Below are positions 43,239 through 54,628 of a stretch of DNA of 64,000 bases, in pieces. A program made the position numbers and the translations under genes. Below the pieces are notes generated by a model. That model saw only the letters and a list, made by a program, of their open reading frames with translations, did not search any database and was not told the DNA's origin. Source of the stretch: Isoetes taiwanensis (taxonomy: Eukaryota > Streptophyta > Lycopodiopsida > Isoetales > Isoetaceae); the NCBI GenBank assembly GCA_021234155.1, contig JAJEKV010000001.1:32438177-32502176 (forward strand), in the 5' to 3' direction. Position 1 is the first letter of the stretch. The number at the start of each line of letters is the position of its first letter.

Positions 43239-44659
43239 TTATGTAAAATAATATTTTTGCATGTATGTAACCCGACATATTAATATGAATCCTGTTTTGA
43301 CTTTTTATTCAGAGTGTGATTTCCTTTCTTTTATATATGTAATATTAGAAAAAAAAAAGAAAAAAGAAAAAAACCCGGACTAAACTAGTTCGGACAACAA
43401 TCCTACTAGCCCATCTGACTATTTTGATCAATCCCTCCATAGCCTAATCATTCCATCCTATGATCTAAAAGACCATAGTCTGGTACACCAGTCTATGGGT
43501 AACAGGTTCACCATTTACATTCTTAGACAAAACTTGGCCATTAAGGTTTGTCTTTCCCAATACAAAATATATGTCAAGTGTAGTGGCTTCAATGTACCAC
43601 CTTATTAATATTCAATTTACTACTGCTGTAATTTAGAATAGCCTTAGTGAATACAACCAGTAGAACCTCAAACTTGGGTTTATTTGGTTAAATACTTGAA
43701 TGGTTTTCATGAACCTAAGGCACCTTATTATTTTTAACATCTTTCCATATAGCTATGAGAATCTCAATTTACAGCAGATGACTAAATCTTAAGGATCTCC
43801 TTCAGAATGGAATTGGAAACTCATACTAAGACCATGTTGCCATATCACTTTAGCCTTCAGCACTGAGTAAAACATGTTTACTATTATGCTTTAAAAATTC
43901 TGCCACCAATGACCAAGGGAGACCTTTAAAGTTATGACCACTCGGGTTTGTTTTTAACAACCCTTTGGGTGACAAGTATTAAACAGCCCTGTTATATTAT
44001 TACTCTGACTACTCATGTTATAGCCATAAGGTCAATTTTAACAGTAGCAGTATATAATGTTCTAACTCTGGGAGAATCCAATTTAACTAATACCTGGTAT
44101 CAGCTATTAAACCTGTACTGAAAGCATACTAACTCATAATAAACGTAGAGTATAGATTTACACAGTGATAGTATTGGAAAAACATTCCAAAACCACTTTA
44201 TATATACAATAAGATCGGAATATATCAGAAAATATGTTGCACAGTATTGTTCCCCTGCTTACACAATTTCGTACAACACCCAATGTACTGCTAAGCATAC
44301 TCATAAAACTTGGCTTTCAAACATATTACCTGTATGAGTATCATGCAAGACAAGTTCTGGATTTTCTTTAAACATGTATAACAGTATTTAAAATCACAAA
44401 ATTTCGGAAGTCATACCATGTCAGCAAATATCAATTGCCACTATTTTTGCCATATTGTCTTATCAAAAAACCTTGACATAACCTCAATTGCAGATTAAGT
44501 CCATCCATCAGGTAGCTTCACTTAGACCTAGTACATCCGTTTCGACTGACCATACACCATAACAGCAAAGAGGACACATTAGGAGAAGAATCACCACGTA
44601 CCTGCAGCCAATCATGAGAACGTTAGCGATAGACTCGGTAACGACCCAAGGGCCAAAAG

Positions 44660-44705
44660 GTACATTAGGTGATTCTTGGCTCTTCGCCCTTCACCTAATG
44701 TACCC
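44660..44705. repeat. Perfect 14-bp hairpin inside the terminal repeat
   Basis: GGTACATTAGGTGA and TCACCTAATGTACC flank an 18-nt loop. Both arms are conserved in the right repeat (51650-51694). A nearby upstream block (gaagaatcacc, 44586-44597) can pair with the same arm. Confidence 0.8.
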
Positions 44706-45184
44706 ATTGCTCTTGATGTCCGATAATCTACTAAGCATGTACAGTCTAGCAAACCATTTAATCACATTACTCTAGTAACATAGAACAACAGTCTGGTTTT
44801 AGGACCCCATATGGATCTACATTACAATAACCTAACATACTACTATGATTTAATATGTCTAACCAAAAATCCGGCCATTAAGCAGTTTGTAAAAGGGCTA
44901 TGCTGGCCTGTTATTCACCCTTTTGTTTTATATACAATGCATCATTTATGCACCCTGTTTTCTGAATCAAAGATCCATATATAAACTGCCAGTCTGTCAC
45001 TCAGCTAAGAGCACCTACTACTTTCATGGACAACAAATGCTGTAAACCTATTTACCTTCATACATTTGTTACCCTTTACCATCAGCATAATTTTCTCAGT
45101 GGTCGGATCATGCTCCAGCAGCAGGCATAGACTAAGAAAATGAAGGCTTCTTAAAAAGCTCAGAAACTTTTTTACATATTATAC

Positions 45185-45514
45185 CTGTAGATCTTCATTG
45201 TCCGAATCAAAGTCTTCCTCAGAAGGTTGTGTCTCAGGCACAAAATGCTCATTGTTGCTATTATTTCTGTAAAACCCTGTTGGATTTCTATTAAAGCTGC
45301 CACCCCTTTTAGCTACGAAACCACCTCTGGTTCCCTCAAAATTTCTCTTGGTCTCATAGTTGCGACCACCGCCTCTTCTATTCATCTTTAACCTCTCAAG
45401 TTTTACTGTATTTTGGCACCAAAGGAGTTCTCTTTCTGTTTCTAAATCCAGTGTATACTCTTCTTCGGAAGTCTGACTGCCGGACCAGCCATCGGAATTA
45501 AATCCCATATCCAA
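45185..45514 (-). other. Exon 1 copy in the left terminal repeat (RGG-type protein)
   Basis: 110 residues opening MDMGFNSDG, with an acidic start, then Arg/Gly-rich RGG motifs (NRRGGGRNYE, GTRGGFVAKRGGSF) and an acidic end before a splice donor (CAG, GTATAA). RGG motifs usually bind RNA. This copy lies downstream of the RT gene, so it is probably not spliced to it. Confidence 0.6.
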
Positions 45515-45993
45515 AAACCTATTAGAAATCTTAGAGAATATTTGAGCATTAAAGGATCATCAAGGCGGCATTTGGAATCGGGCTCAGCTACTTTCTAATG
45601 GTCAAAACCCTAAATTCCATCATAAATTGAACCAGCATGCCCCTTAATTTTTGAGAAAGGCAAAAATACTCTATTGGTTCCATTTTTATGGGGCTAGACT
45701 TAATGTGCCCTTTAACATACTTAGATGGTCCCAATGGTGTTCCCTTTAACTATTTTGAAAGCATTATTTACCCATCTTCAAGGTTAATAGATACCTCAAA
45801 CAAAGTTCCAAATTTTTATCATTAGACACTAACATCTCTTTCCATCATCCATTCATTGGAGATAAACACTTACATATGATAAAAAAAACCCTACCTCCTG
45901 CCGTAGGATTATATAAGACCCCTGTTATTTCAGACCAACTCCCCTTTATATTTTAGAGCAACAAGAGGGGAAGAAAAACAAAAATACTGTAAC

Positions 45994-46049
45994 CTATAGG
46001 GTGAGCAGACCCCTACTTGTTACAGTAGGGGTCTTCTATAACCCTATAG
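45994..46049 (-). terminator. Two-tier perfect hairpin 3' of the RT gene
   Basis: CTATAGGGT pairs with ACCCTATAG, and inside it AGACCCCTACT pairs with AGTAGGGGTCT, with a 6-nt loop and a small internal loop. It lies 75 nt beyond the RT stop in the presumed 3' UTR and is present once, not in the terminal repeats. Its role (RNA end, RT recognition or none) is open. Confidence 0.6.
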
Positions 46050-46122
46050 TTTGCTCTTTTTATCAGAAAATATACACTACAGCCACAATAGATATACCTT
46101 ATTAAAGCTATAGATGTACCTC

Positions 46123-48159
46123 TTAATATTCCATGATCATCTGCAGTAGAGCACTGATATCATATTTGAGACCAGGGAATTCATTGTTTTTGATGTACTT
46201 GATAATTCTTTTCTTCAATCCCACTTTATCAAACCCATTACGTACAAACTGTTTCACTAGTTCCATAATATCTTTTGCTGCCATGTTTGGACAAGTATTA
46301 ACATACAAACAGGGCATAACTTGTGAGATTATCACATTCCTGGCTTGGAAATACGGCCTGCAGCTGCTTGCGTGTACGAACCTAATAGAATCAAAAGGTA
46401 AGGTTGTTCTTTTATCATATTTCACTGTTTGAAATATGCCCATTGATCTATTGTATACTTGTATAGTCATATTAAGGAAATTAGCCCTGCTACCAAATAA
46501 TACACCAGGGGCATGCTCAGTATACGTAGTCTCTTCCTTAATGTCCAAGATACTGAGATCATATATTTGGGGATCCTGTATGTCCTCCTGACCACCTTTT
46601 TTGAGAAAGTTCTTGATATTAGGGCAATTAATGGCCAGAAGATCGTCCATATATCGGACCACATGTTTAAACTGCTTAATTTCCTCAAACCTCCCTTGCT
46701 TTGCCAAATTTCTAATGAATTCTAATTCAAACCATGCAAGGTAAATATTGCACCAATTAGGGCTGCATGAGAACCCCATAGGGATGCCCTTAACCTGCTG
46801 CCAAATTCCTTTTCCCATTTTAACATAGCAATTAGATAACAGCCAATTGTTTATGGTGCACTTACCCTTTGGAGCAGCTTTAAACCACTTAGTAGATACT
46901 GTGCTCCCGCTGGAGTGTTTAATCCATAATTCAAATTTCTGGTTTTTACTTTTCATATAATTCCAAGTGGCATTGATTACCTTTTCACTGGTGCTACATA
47001 TACCATTATCCCCAAATATTGGTATGCTTTCGTAACACTTAGTGATGTCTGCAACGTAGACTTCTTCAATCTTGGCTGGCAGATTTATAGCCACATCATA
47101 AACAGAGTTAACAATCCAGTTGACATTTAACTTATTGCCAACAAATGTATGGATGCTAGCACAGATATCTTTAGATATTTCAGGCCATAAGTCTAAAATT
47201 TCTTTTAGTACCACTGTAATAATCTGCGCTATTTCAGTAAATATGGTGCCATGCGCGTTTGTAATCCACCTATATTCTGATTTGTGGGCCTTAAATAGGC
47301 CTAAGAGATATGGTAATTTTTCACGTTCACACGGCGGTCCTTCGATAAATCGTTCTATTACATCCGTGAGATCATTAACCAGATTTTCTTTTTCTTGCCC
47401 TAAAGGCATAAAATCAGCACTGCATAGTCTATTAAAAGCCATGTCCTTTATGTGTTTAGGACAGATAAATGAAGGGTTATTGGAAGCTTTGTCCACCCCA
47501 GAGATGTACAAGTTCTTGGTCAGCCATTCCATATTTTTAATGACTGTGGGGTCGTTTAGAGGAAATTTTTTTGCATCACATTTCTGACATGCTTCTCTTA
47601 TTTCCGAGCCAGCCTGTTCAAGTATCCCATTCACTACCTCCAGTTTATCATTTTCGCTAATATTAGGGAATAAAAACTTGTGCCATTCAAAAATGGAATC
47701 ACAAACTTTCCTAAGCTCAGCTTTCAGGTCTCTCCATATCAGTGCTTTGTCTGGGATATGCCCGAGCCCTTTACTAAATAAATTTCTGAGAATTTTACAT
47801 TTAACAATTCTGAGATCAGTGGTTCGGATATGCCCAATATTGGGATCAATAAATTCCTTAAGACTTGGGTTACTGCATGGGCATACCGCCTCTAAGTCCT
47901 GTGCAAATATATAATATGGTTTGTAGCTTAGTTCCTTCAAGCTCTCAGTATATTTCCACGAGAACATTGTTAGCTCCATGATCTGTTCCCCTACATCTCC
48001 TAGACATTTCTTCATATGTCTATGCACTATTTTAGGGATACAGATTCTGTCCATTACTTTAGAAAGAAAGAAACAATGCACTACTTTTCTTTTGTTTTTC
48101 TCCTTACTCTCCAGCAACCGACTCCTGCCTTGGCAGTCCCTGGTGATTGTTCTGGAGAT
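46123..48159 (-). CDS. Penelope-like reverse transcriptase, last exon
   Basis: The open frame starts at a splice acceptor (TTTACAG at 48160) and runs about 675 residues to a TAA. Counting from the residue after the LLE near its start: GHIRTTDLRIV and LRNLFSKG (about 95-117), KAHKSEYRWIT (277), motif A VADITKCYESIP (355), GIPMGFSCSP (444) and catalytic YMDDLL (489). The thumb part (RFVHASSCRPYFQARNVI) resembles Penelope-type RTs. No GIY-YIG, apurinic endonuclease, RNase H or integrase follows. The frame is fully open, unlike almost everything around it. The nearest relatives are probably endonuclease-lacking Penelope-like elements or the related large N-terminally extended RTs; a search is needed to choose. 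Confidence 0.75.
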   Translation of the reverse strand: MSRTITRDCQGRSRLLESKEKNKRKVVHCFFLSKVMDRICIPKIVHRHMKKCLGDVGEQIMELTMFSWKYTESLKELSYKPYYIFAQDLEAVCPCSNPSLKEFIDPNIGHIRTTDLRIVKCKILRNLFSKGLGHIPDKALIWRDLKAELRKVCDSIFEWHKFLFPNISENDKLEVVNGILEQAGSEIREACQKCDAKKFPLNDPTVIKNMEWLTKNLYISGVDKASNNPSFICPKHIKDMAFNRLCSADFMPLGQEKENLVNDLTDVIERFIEGPPCEREKLPYLLGLFKAHKSEYRWITNAHGTIFTEIAQIITVVLKEILDLWPEISKDICASIHTFVGNKLNVNWIVNSVYDVAINLPAKIEEVYVADITKCYESIPIFGDNGICSTSEKVINATWNYMKSKNQKFELWIKHSSGSTVSTKWFKAAPKGKCTINNWLLSNCYVKMGKGIWQQVKGIPMGFSCSPNWCNIYLAWFELEFIRNLAKQGRFEEIKQFKHVVRYMDDLLAINCPNIKNFLKKGGQEDIQDPQIYDLSILDIKEETTYTEHAPGVLFGSRANFLNMTIQVYNRSMGIFQTVKYDKRTTLPFDSIRFVHASSCRPYFQARNVIISQVMPCLYVNTCPNMAAKDIMELVKQFVRNGFDKVGLKKRIIKYIKNNEFPGLKYDISALLQMIMEY

Positions 48160-48689
48160 CTGTAAACATTCAGAAATTTATTACAGCAGGGTTCATATTT
48201 TATTATTTTGGTAGTGTCATGGTCGTCATGGATAGGTCACCCATCTTTATTATATTTGGAAGAGGGAAATATGTCCTAGCTGCCCGTGGACTGTTGTATA
48301 CCAGCATTACTTATCACTAGGTATCTTCCACGCTCAGAAAGCTTCAATCATTTTTAACATTGGTATCATTGTAGGCTCTAAACAATAGAAATATAGATAG
48401 TCCAATGACTGTATCCCTATAAAATAGGAAATTTGCATTCAACTGTTTAGAATTCGTACCTTTTGTTTAATATTTTACTTGTTGGATGACTCCATCTCCA
48501 TCCTTTATAGCTGAACATGGACAATGGCATGTCAGCTTTTTATGTCAAATGGTCCTTTCAAAACTTAGAAAGGCCAGACCATACAAATTGTTGGTGCCAA
48601 TATATGGCCCAAGAAAAGTGCAAATGTAATCCCATAACATATTTCTTTATATCATAGGAAAAATAAAATATATTGTGAAGGATACATAC

Positions 48690-50230
48690 CTATTTGTCAT
48701 ATTTTAATTGTTGTATGACTCCATCACCATCTTTTATAGTAGAGCCTTGCTTCTGTTTGGAAATAGAACCACCAATAATGCCTGGTGTACCGATTAGTTC
48801 AATGCTGGAATTATCTGCTATGCTTGAGTTACTCAGCCCAGGTAACTCCGTAATTCTTGGTGGGGCATACACCATGATTGAACCATATGAAGGTGTCTTA
48901 GGTTTGGACTGTTTTGATTTCCTGTCCGCCATGTTGCTAGAGCCAGCTTCAATACTTTTCATAAAGGAAATAGGTTTAATGCTTTTCTCGCATATGACCG
49001 CCATTTTACATAGGGTGAGATCAATCTTTAGATCTGCCCAAGGGTCTGCAGCCAGTGATAACGTCATGTTAATAAGCGTGTTTCTTACCTCCAAGTAAGA
49101 AATAAATGCCACTATGCTGTCTCTTAATGTGGTCTTCATAAACTTCCTCATTGATACCATTTGAGCCACTACTGACATATCAGGGAAAACAGCATCCAAG
49201 TTATTGAACATATACCAGATTGCATGGTCCAGCCAGGTCATATTGTCCTTGCATGCATTACCTTTAACTCTGGGTTCACAAACGCATTTTAAATAGGAGC
49301 GCATGCTTCTCCATACCCTCTTTATATAGAATGCGTCTCTTGTGATAGTTGCATACGCCATGTGCCCTTTCTGTCTAACATATATAAACTTATCCTTGTC
49401 ACATTTTTATCAAAGAAACGATGACCAATGTTCAATCTAAATTTTTCTTTGTATATAATTTTTTCCATCTTTTCTGCAGCTACCTTGGCCATCTTTTCCT
49501 GTTCTACTGTTATGCCTCCAAGCATGATCCAAGAAGCTCTGCTGATAGGCGCTAAAGCTCCAAAATTTTTGGTCCTCCATATGCCTTGATTGCAAAACAT
49601 GGCATGGCTTTCAACTAATCTTTCAGAAATTATGGGGAAGAGGTGACAATTATGCAGCGTGAAGCTAAAATCTTTATCATCATCCCCAATACCACTGTTA
49701 CTACCTTTTTTGTTCATGGCTGCCTTATCCTGTTCAGACAGAAGTGACTCCCCAAAGGGGTCTTCATCATCCTCCACGTCATTAGTACTTATGGTCTTAT
49801 GGATGACCGCATCACTAAGGCTGGATCTTTTAATTTTATTGGCCTTCTCAAGAGCCAGCACACACAGATTTTTCGTAGTATCTTCTTCCATGGTGCGATG
49901 ATACACTTTGGTTGGTAACCCATCATATATCTCATCAATAAGTTTACTGATCTCATCCCAATCCTCCCCAAGTTTGTTTAGTCTGGGGACTATCTCCAGC
50001 CAATCATTAAATCCTAGATGAGAAATGGCAGATAACTCCTTGGGCTTTCTACTGGCCTCTTTTTCCAGCAATAAAATGTGTACCTGGTGATTTTTGATGC
50101 AGCATAAGACTGTCTGCACCGCATTACTTGGACATGTAATTTTGCTAGCAGCATACCCAATAGGTCCAAGATCGCTATTCCAGCATGGAGGTACAAACTC
50201 AACACTGTCTGGTTGTCCCTCCCCATCTTC
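48690..50230 (-). pseudogene. Exon 2 of the Penelope-like element: unknown accessory protein
   Basis: Starts at a clear acceptor (TTATTATTACAG, then GAAGATGGGG at 50230) in phase with exon 1. It encodes about 510 residues over two frames: 50230-49322 and 49361-48690. The frames join at an A5 run (49404-49408) where one missing A would explain the break. Content: FNDWLEIVPRLNKLGEDW, an acidic part (NDVEDDEDPFGESLLSEQD), FTLHNCHLFPIISERLVESH, LAPISRASWIML, then WLDHAIWYMFNNLDAVFPD and a Ser/Lys-rich end. The final codon TAG lies directly at the donor (AG, GTATGT), where CAG would be expected. I do not recognise a family. An ORF1-like nucleic-acid partner of RT is a guess from position only. Confidence 0.55.
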
Positions 50231-50349
50231 CTGTAATAATAAGTCAATATGTAAATATCCCATAATAACAAATAGTTCATCCCTGTTACTTCTAGTAGAT
50301 CTGATGCAACTCCAGTTAAACTAGAGAAATGAAGTGTCTAAAAAAAACA

Positions 50350-52898
50350 CGGACTAAACTAGTTCGGACAACAATCCTACTAGCCCATCTGACTATTTTG
50401 GTCAATCCCTCCATAGCCTAATCATTCCATCCTATGATCTAAAAGAACATAGTCTGGTACACCAGTCTATGGGTAACAGGTTCACCATTTACATTCTTAG
50501 ACAAAACTTGGCCATTAAGGTTTGTCTTTCCCAATACAAAATATATGTCAAGTGTAGTGGCTTCAATGTACCACCTTATTAATATTCAATTTACTACTGC
50601 TGTAATTTAGAATAGCCTTAGTGAATACAACCAGTAGAACCTCAAACTTGGGTTTATTCGGTTAAATACTTGAATGGTTTTCATGAACCTAAGGCACCTT
50701 ATTATTTTTAACATCTTTCCATATAGCTATGAGAATCTCAATTTACAGTAGATGACTAAATCTTAAGGATCTCCTTCAGAATGGAATTGGAAACTCATTC
50801 TCTCACCTATAATACTAAGACCATGTTGCCATATCACTTTAGCCTTCAGCACTGAGTAAAACATGTTTACTATTATGCTTTAAAAATTCTGCCACCAATG
50901 ACCAAGGGAGACCTTTAAAGTTATGATCACTCGGGTTTGTTTTTAACAACCCTTTGGGTGACAAGTATTAAACAACCCTGTTATATTATTACTCTGACTA
51001 CTCATGTTATAGCCATAAGGTCAATTTTAACATTAGCAGCATATAATGTTCTAACTCTGGGAGAATCCAATTTAACTAATACCTGGTATCAGCTATTAAA
51101 CCTGTACTGAAAGCATACTAACTCATAATAAACGTAGAGTATAGATTTACACAGTGATAGTACTGGAAAAACATTCCAAAACCACTTTATATATACAATA
51201 AGATCGGAATATATCAGAAAATATGTTGCACAGTATTGTTCCCCTGCTTACACAATTTCGTACAACACCCAATGTACTGCTAAGCATACTCATAAAACTT
51301 GGCTTTCAAACATATTACCTGTATGAGTATCATGCAAGACAAGTTCTGGATTTTCTTTAAACATGTATAATAGTATTTAAAACCACAAAATTTCGGAAGT
51401 CATACCATGTCAGCAAATATCAATTGCCACTATTTTTGCCATATTGTCTTATCAAAAAACCTTGACATAACCTCAATTGCAGATTAAGTCCATCCATCAG
51501 GTAGCTTCACTTAGACCTAGTACATCCGTTTATTTGACCATACACCATAACGACAAAGAGGACACATTAGGGAAGAATCACCGCGTGTACTGCGGCCAAT
51601 CATGAGAGCGTTAGCGATAGACTTCGGTAGCGACCCAAAGAACCAAAAGGTACATTAGGTGATTCTTGGCTCTCGCCCTTCACCTAATGTACCCATTGCT
51701 CTTGATGTCCGATAATCTACTAAGCATATGCGGTCTAGCAAACCATTTAATCACATTACTCTAGTAACATAGAACAACAATCTGGTTTTAGGACCCCATA
51801 AGGATCTACATTACAATAACCTAACATACTACTATGATTTAATATGTCTAACCAAAAATCCGGCCATTAAGCGGTTTGTAAAAGGGCTATCTTTGGCTGT
51901 TATTCACCCTTTTGTTTTATATACAATGCATCATTTATGCACCTGTTTTTGAATCAAAGATCCATATATAAAGCGCGGTCGTCTTTCGACTAAGAGCACC
52001 TACTACTTTCATGGACAACAAATCTTTGTAAACCTATTTACCTTCATACATTTGTTACCCTTTACCATCGGCATAATTTTTCTCGATTGGTGGGATCATG
52101 CTCCGGCGGGCATAGACTAAGAAAATGAAGGCTTCTTAAAAAGCTCAGAAACGTTTTTACATATTATACCTGTAGATCTTCATTGTCCGAATCAAAGTCT
52201 TCCTCAGAAGGTTGTGTCTCAGGCACAAAATGCTCATTGTTGCTATTATTTACGTAAAACCACATTTGGATTTCTATTAAAGCTGCCACCCCTTTTAGCT
52301 CTGAAACCACCCTCTGGTTCCCTCAAAATTTCTCTTGGTCTCATAGTTGCAACCACCGCCTCTTCTATTCATCTTTAACCTCTCAAGTTTTACTGTATTT
52401 TGGCACCAAAGGAGTTCTCTTTCTATTTCTAAATCCTGTGTATACTCTTCTTCGGAAGTCTGACTGCCGGACAAGCCATCGGAATTAAATCCCATATCCA
52501 AAAACCTATTAGAAATCTTAGAGAATATTTGAGCATTAAAGGATCATCAAAGGTGGCATTTGGAATCGGGCTCGGACTACTTTCTAATGGTCAAAACCCT
52601 AAATTCCATCATAAATTATTACGGTTCCATTGAACCAGCATGCCCCTTAATTTTGAGAAAGGCAAAAATACTCTATTGGTTCCATTTTTATGGGGCTAGA
52701 CTTAATGTGCCCTTTAACATACTTAGATGGTCCCAATGGTGTTCCCTTTAACTATTTTGAAAGCATTATTTACCCATCTTCAAGGTTAATAGATACCTCA
52801 AACAAAGTTCCAAATTTTTATCATTAGACACTAACATCTCTTTCCATCATCCATTCATTGGAGATAAACACTTACATATGATTAAAAAAAAAAAAAAA
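50350..52898 (-). repeat. Right terminal direct repeat of the Penelope-like element
   Basis: Second copy of the 2.5 kb repeat, upstream of the genes in their orientation, so it should hold the promoter and exon 1. Confidence 0.92.
52170..52501 (-). pseudogene. Exon 1 in the right terminal repeat (RGG-type protein)
   Basis: Same 110-residue RGG protein start as in the left repeat but with a frame change after GTRG near 52300. It ends at CAG, GTATAA (donor at 52169), in phase 0 with the acceptor at 50231, giving a 1.9 kb intron that spans the rest of the repeat. Confidence 0.6.
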
Positions 52899-53021
52899 TC
52901 ATAATAATTAGCTGGCGCCTCGAACGCCGTGCCCGGAATTTTAAAAGTGACATTCACTTTAGGGTTTCGTGCATTTCTTATTCCTTCCGTTTTCTTTCTC
53001 CTCCTATTTTCCTTCTTCAGC

Positions 53022-54344
53022 AATGGACTACGCTGGGCGTTTAGCATGGTACATGGGAGGTGAGCAGTGGGATCCCCAGGTCCCATACCCTCTTTTGGAT
53101 CCCATCTTTGCGGTGTAGAAGTCGATCTTATCGACAATATCGTGCACATCCCCATTATAACCTTTTACGGAGTTTTATGATGATGAAATCACGCTGCCCA
53201 AAAGCGAGTTTCTCGGAGAGCCTAACCTTATCTCCGCGAGGGGATATCTTATGGCACATGTTTGGGGATGGCCCGTCGGTTATGATATTCTTAGGGGCAT
53301 TGTCGGGCGTGCTAAACGCGCCCCCATTATTGACCAGCGGCTCTAGCGAGCTGTAATTTGAGGCCAGATTTGCCCTTGCCCTTATCATGGATATGTATGT
53401 TGGCCAGTGCAGACCACGGCCTTAGAGCAAGCCAAGTCCCCACTTTCCCCGGATCGAGGAGGATGGCGGATAAGCTATGCCGACTTTGTAAGATGGAAGA
53501 AATTGGCCCTGAGAGAAGCCTTTACCTCGTAGTAAGGGCCAAGCTCTTATCGGCTTAAGCTCGCTTCCTACTATAAAGGTTGGGAATCAAGATTACTAGC
53601 TGGCTGGCGATATTCAATAGGCATATCGGCATATAAGCTAATAAGGGCAAGCAAAAGGCGGCTCATCTTCTTTATGAGCTGGTAGTATTGTCGGGGTCAA
53701 AATGACTTCATCGATTATTCTCGTCGGTATATGGTAGGAGATACACAAATTTGCTCAACTATCGGCCTCTTGATGTTGAGCCTATCAACACTCTGTTATC
53801 GTTCGGTGGTTAATGATTGAGGGTACTCAGATCCTCAATTCTGAATCGGCTTTCCATACTCACGGGCCCACATGTTCCCAATATCAGCGATGTCGTAGTC
53901 AAGATCGAAGATGACCCAACTATGGAGGATCTATGTGATGAAGGCGGTATGCTCGGGGAAGAAGGATTTTTGCAATGGAAGAGGAAGCGCCCCGAACTTG
54001 GAATACGAATTGGCTTCTTCAACCCATCCATTTGTTGGGGGTTGAAATGCCATATTACCGGTTTCGTCTTGTCGGCTTTTACAAGCGGGCAAGTCCTCTT
54101 CTTTGCCAAAAGCAATTGCACACTGGCGGCGGTTTGTATGGGCACTTAGGGCACTTTCAGCGACGGTACCCGGCCATAAGAAGTTGGCCCCTAACTTGGG
54201 GCGAGGTCATCGGTAAATCGTGATCAGCCATTGCGGTGTTTGACCCGCGATATCGGCTCTGGATGAATTTGAGTCTCTTGGTTGCAGCGCCATTAGCTAC
54301 CAATGTTCCTCGAGGAGATAGCCCATTGATTTGCCTCATCAATT
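53022..54344 (+). pseudogene. ORFX-position protein of element C, heavily broken
   Basis: Starts MDYAGRLAWYMGG (53022) after a pyrimidine-rich leader. Continues in changing frames with PKSEFLGEPNLISARGYLM, WRISYADFVRWKKLALREAF, then IEDDPTMEDLCDEGG and ICWGLKCHITGF (53817-54149). It has the place and size of ORFX in elements A and B, with only weak resemblance in the last third. Many breaks fall in the part of the window with suspect consensus, so the true state cannot be judged. Confidence 0.4.
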
Positions 54345-54628
54345 AGCCCTAGTGTGTTACTTACTGACATCGACTAGGCACGAGTTTGATGCCCAAGCAC
54401 AAGATGTTGAAGAATTCGACCTCTTAGTTCTAGGTTCTATCCGACAATTGTATTCAGTTCTATGTAATTTTGATTGGCATTTCCTTTAATAAGCCACCAT
54501 ATAATATATGTGCTAGTTTTCTATGTTTCACTGTCTTGTTGAATATCACAATGCTTATCTCTCTTCCTTAAAGTTGGAGTATAAGAAAATTGTTCAATAT
54601 TATATATTCACTCCTACCGTCTTGCAGA

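Larger units (their letters stand above)
43376..45888 (-). repeat. Left terminal direct repeat of the Penelope-like element
   Basis: Matches 50350-52898 throughout, starting CGGACTAAACTAGTTCGGAC. It is nearly identical over the first 1.1 kb; differences cluster in the part facing 51530-52120 of the other copy. It contains a second copy of exon 1. Confidence 0.92.
43349..52901 (-). mobile_element. Intron-bearing Penelope-like element with 2.5 kb direct terminal repeats
   Basis: A 9.5 kb insertion between the H3 gene and ORFX of element C. Two direct repeats flank an internal region that encodes, on the minus strand, a spliced gene with a reverse transcriptase in its last exon. Flanks taatattag (43340-43348) and taataattag (52902-52911) may be a target duplication. 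A-rich tracts mark both outer ends. Direct terminal repeats, retained introns, RT of this type and no integrase or RNase H fit Penelope-like elements better than LTR elements. No GIY-YIG endonuclease is seen after RT. Confidence 0.65.

Noticed and set aside
44500-44560. Hammerhead ribozyme in the terminal repeat
   Set aside because: A CGAAAC-GGATGTAC piece and CTGATGG are present on the minus strand but the order and the CTGANGA core do not fit.
46513-47914. Several plus-strand frames opposite the RT gene
   Set aside because: Mirror frames of a long conserved minus-strand RT.
43376-52898. Classic LTR retrotransposon reading of the 2.5 kb repeats
   Set aside because: No primer site, polypurine tract, protease, RNase H or integrase; RT type and introns point to Penelope-like elements.
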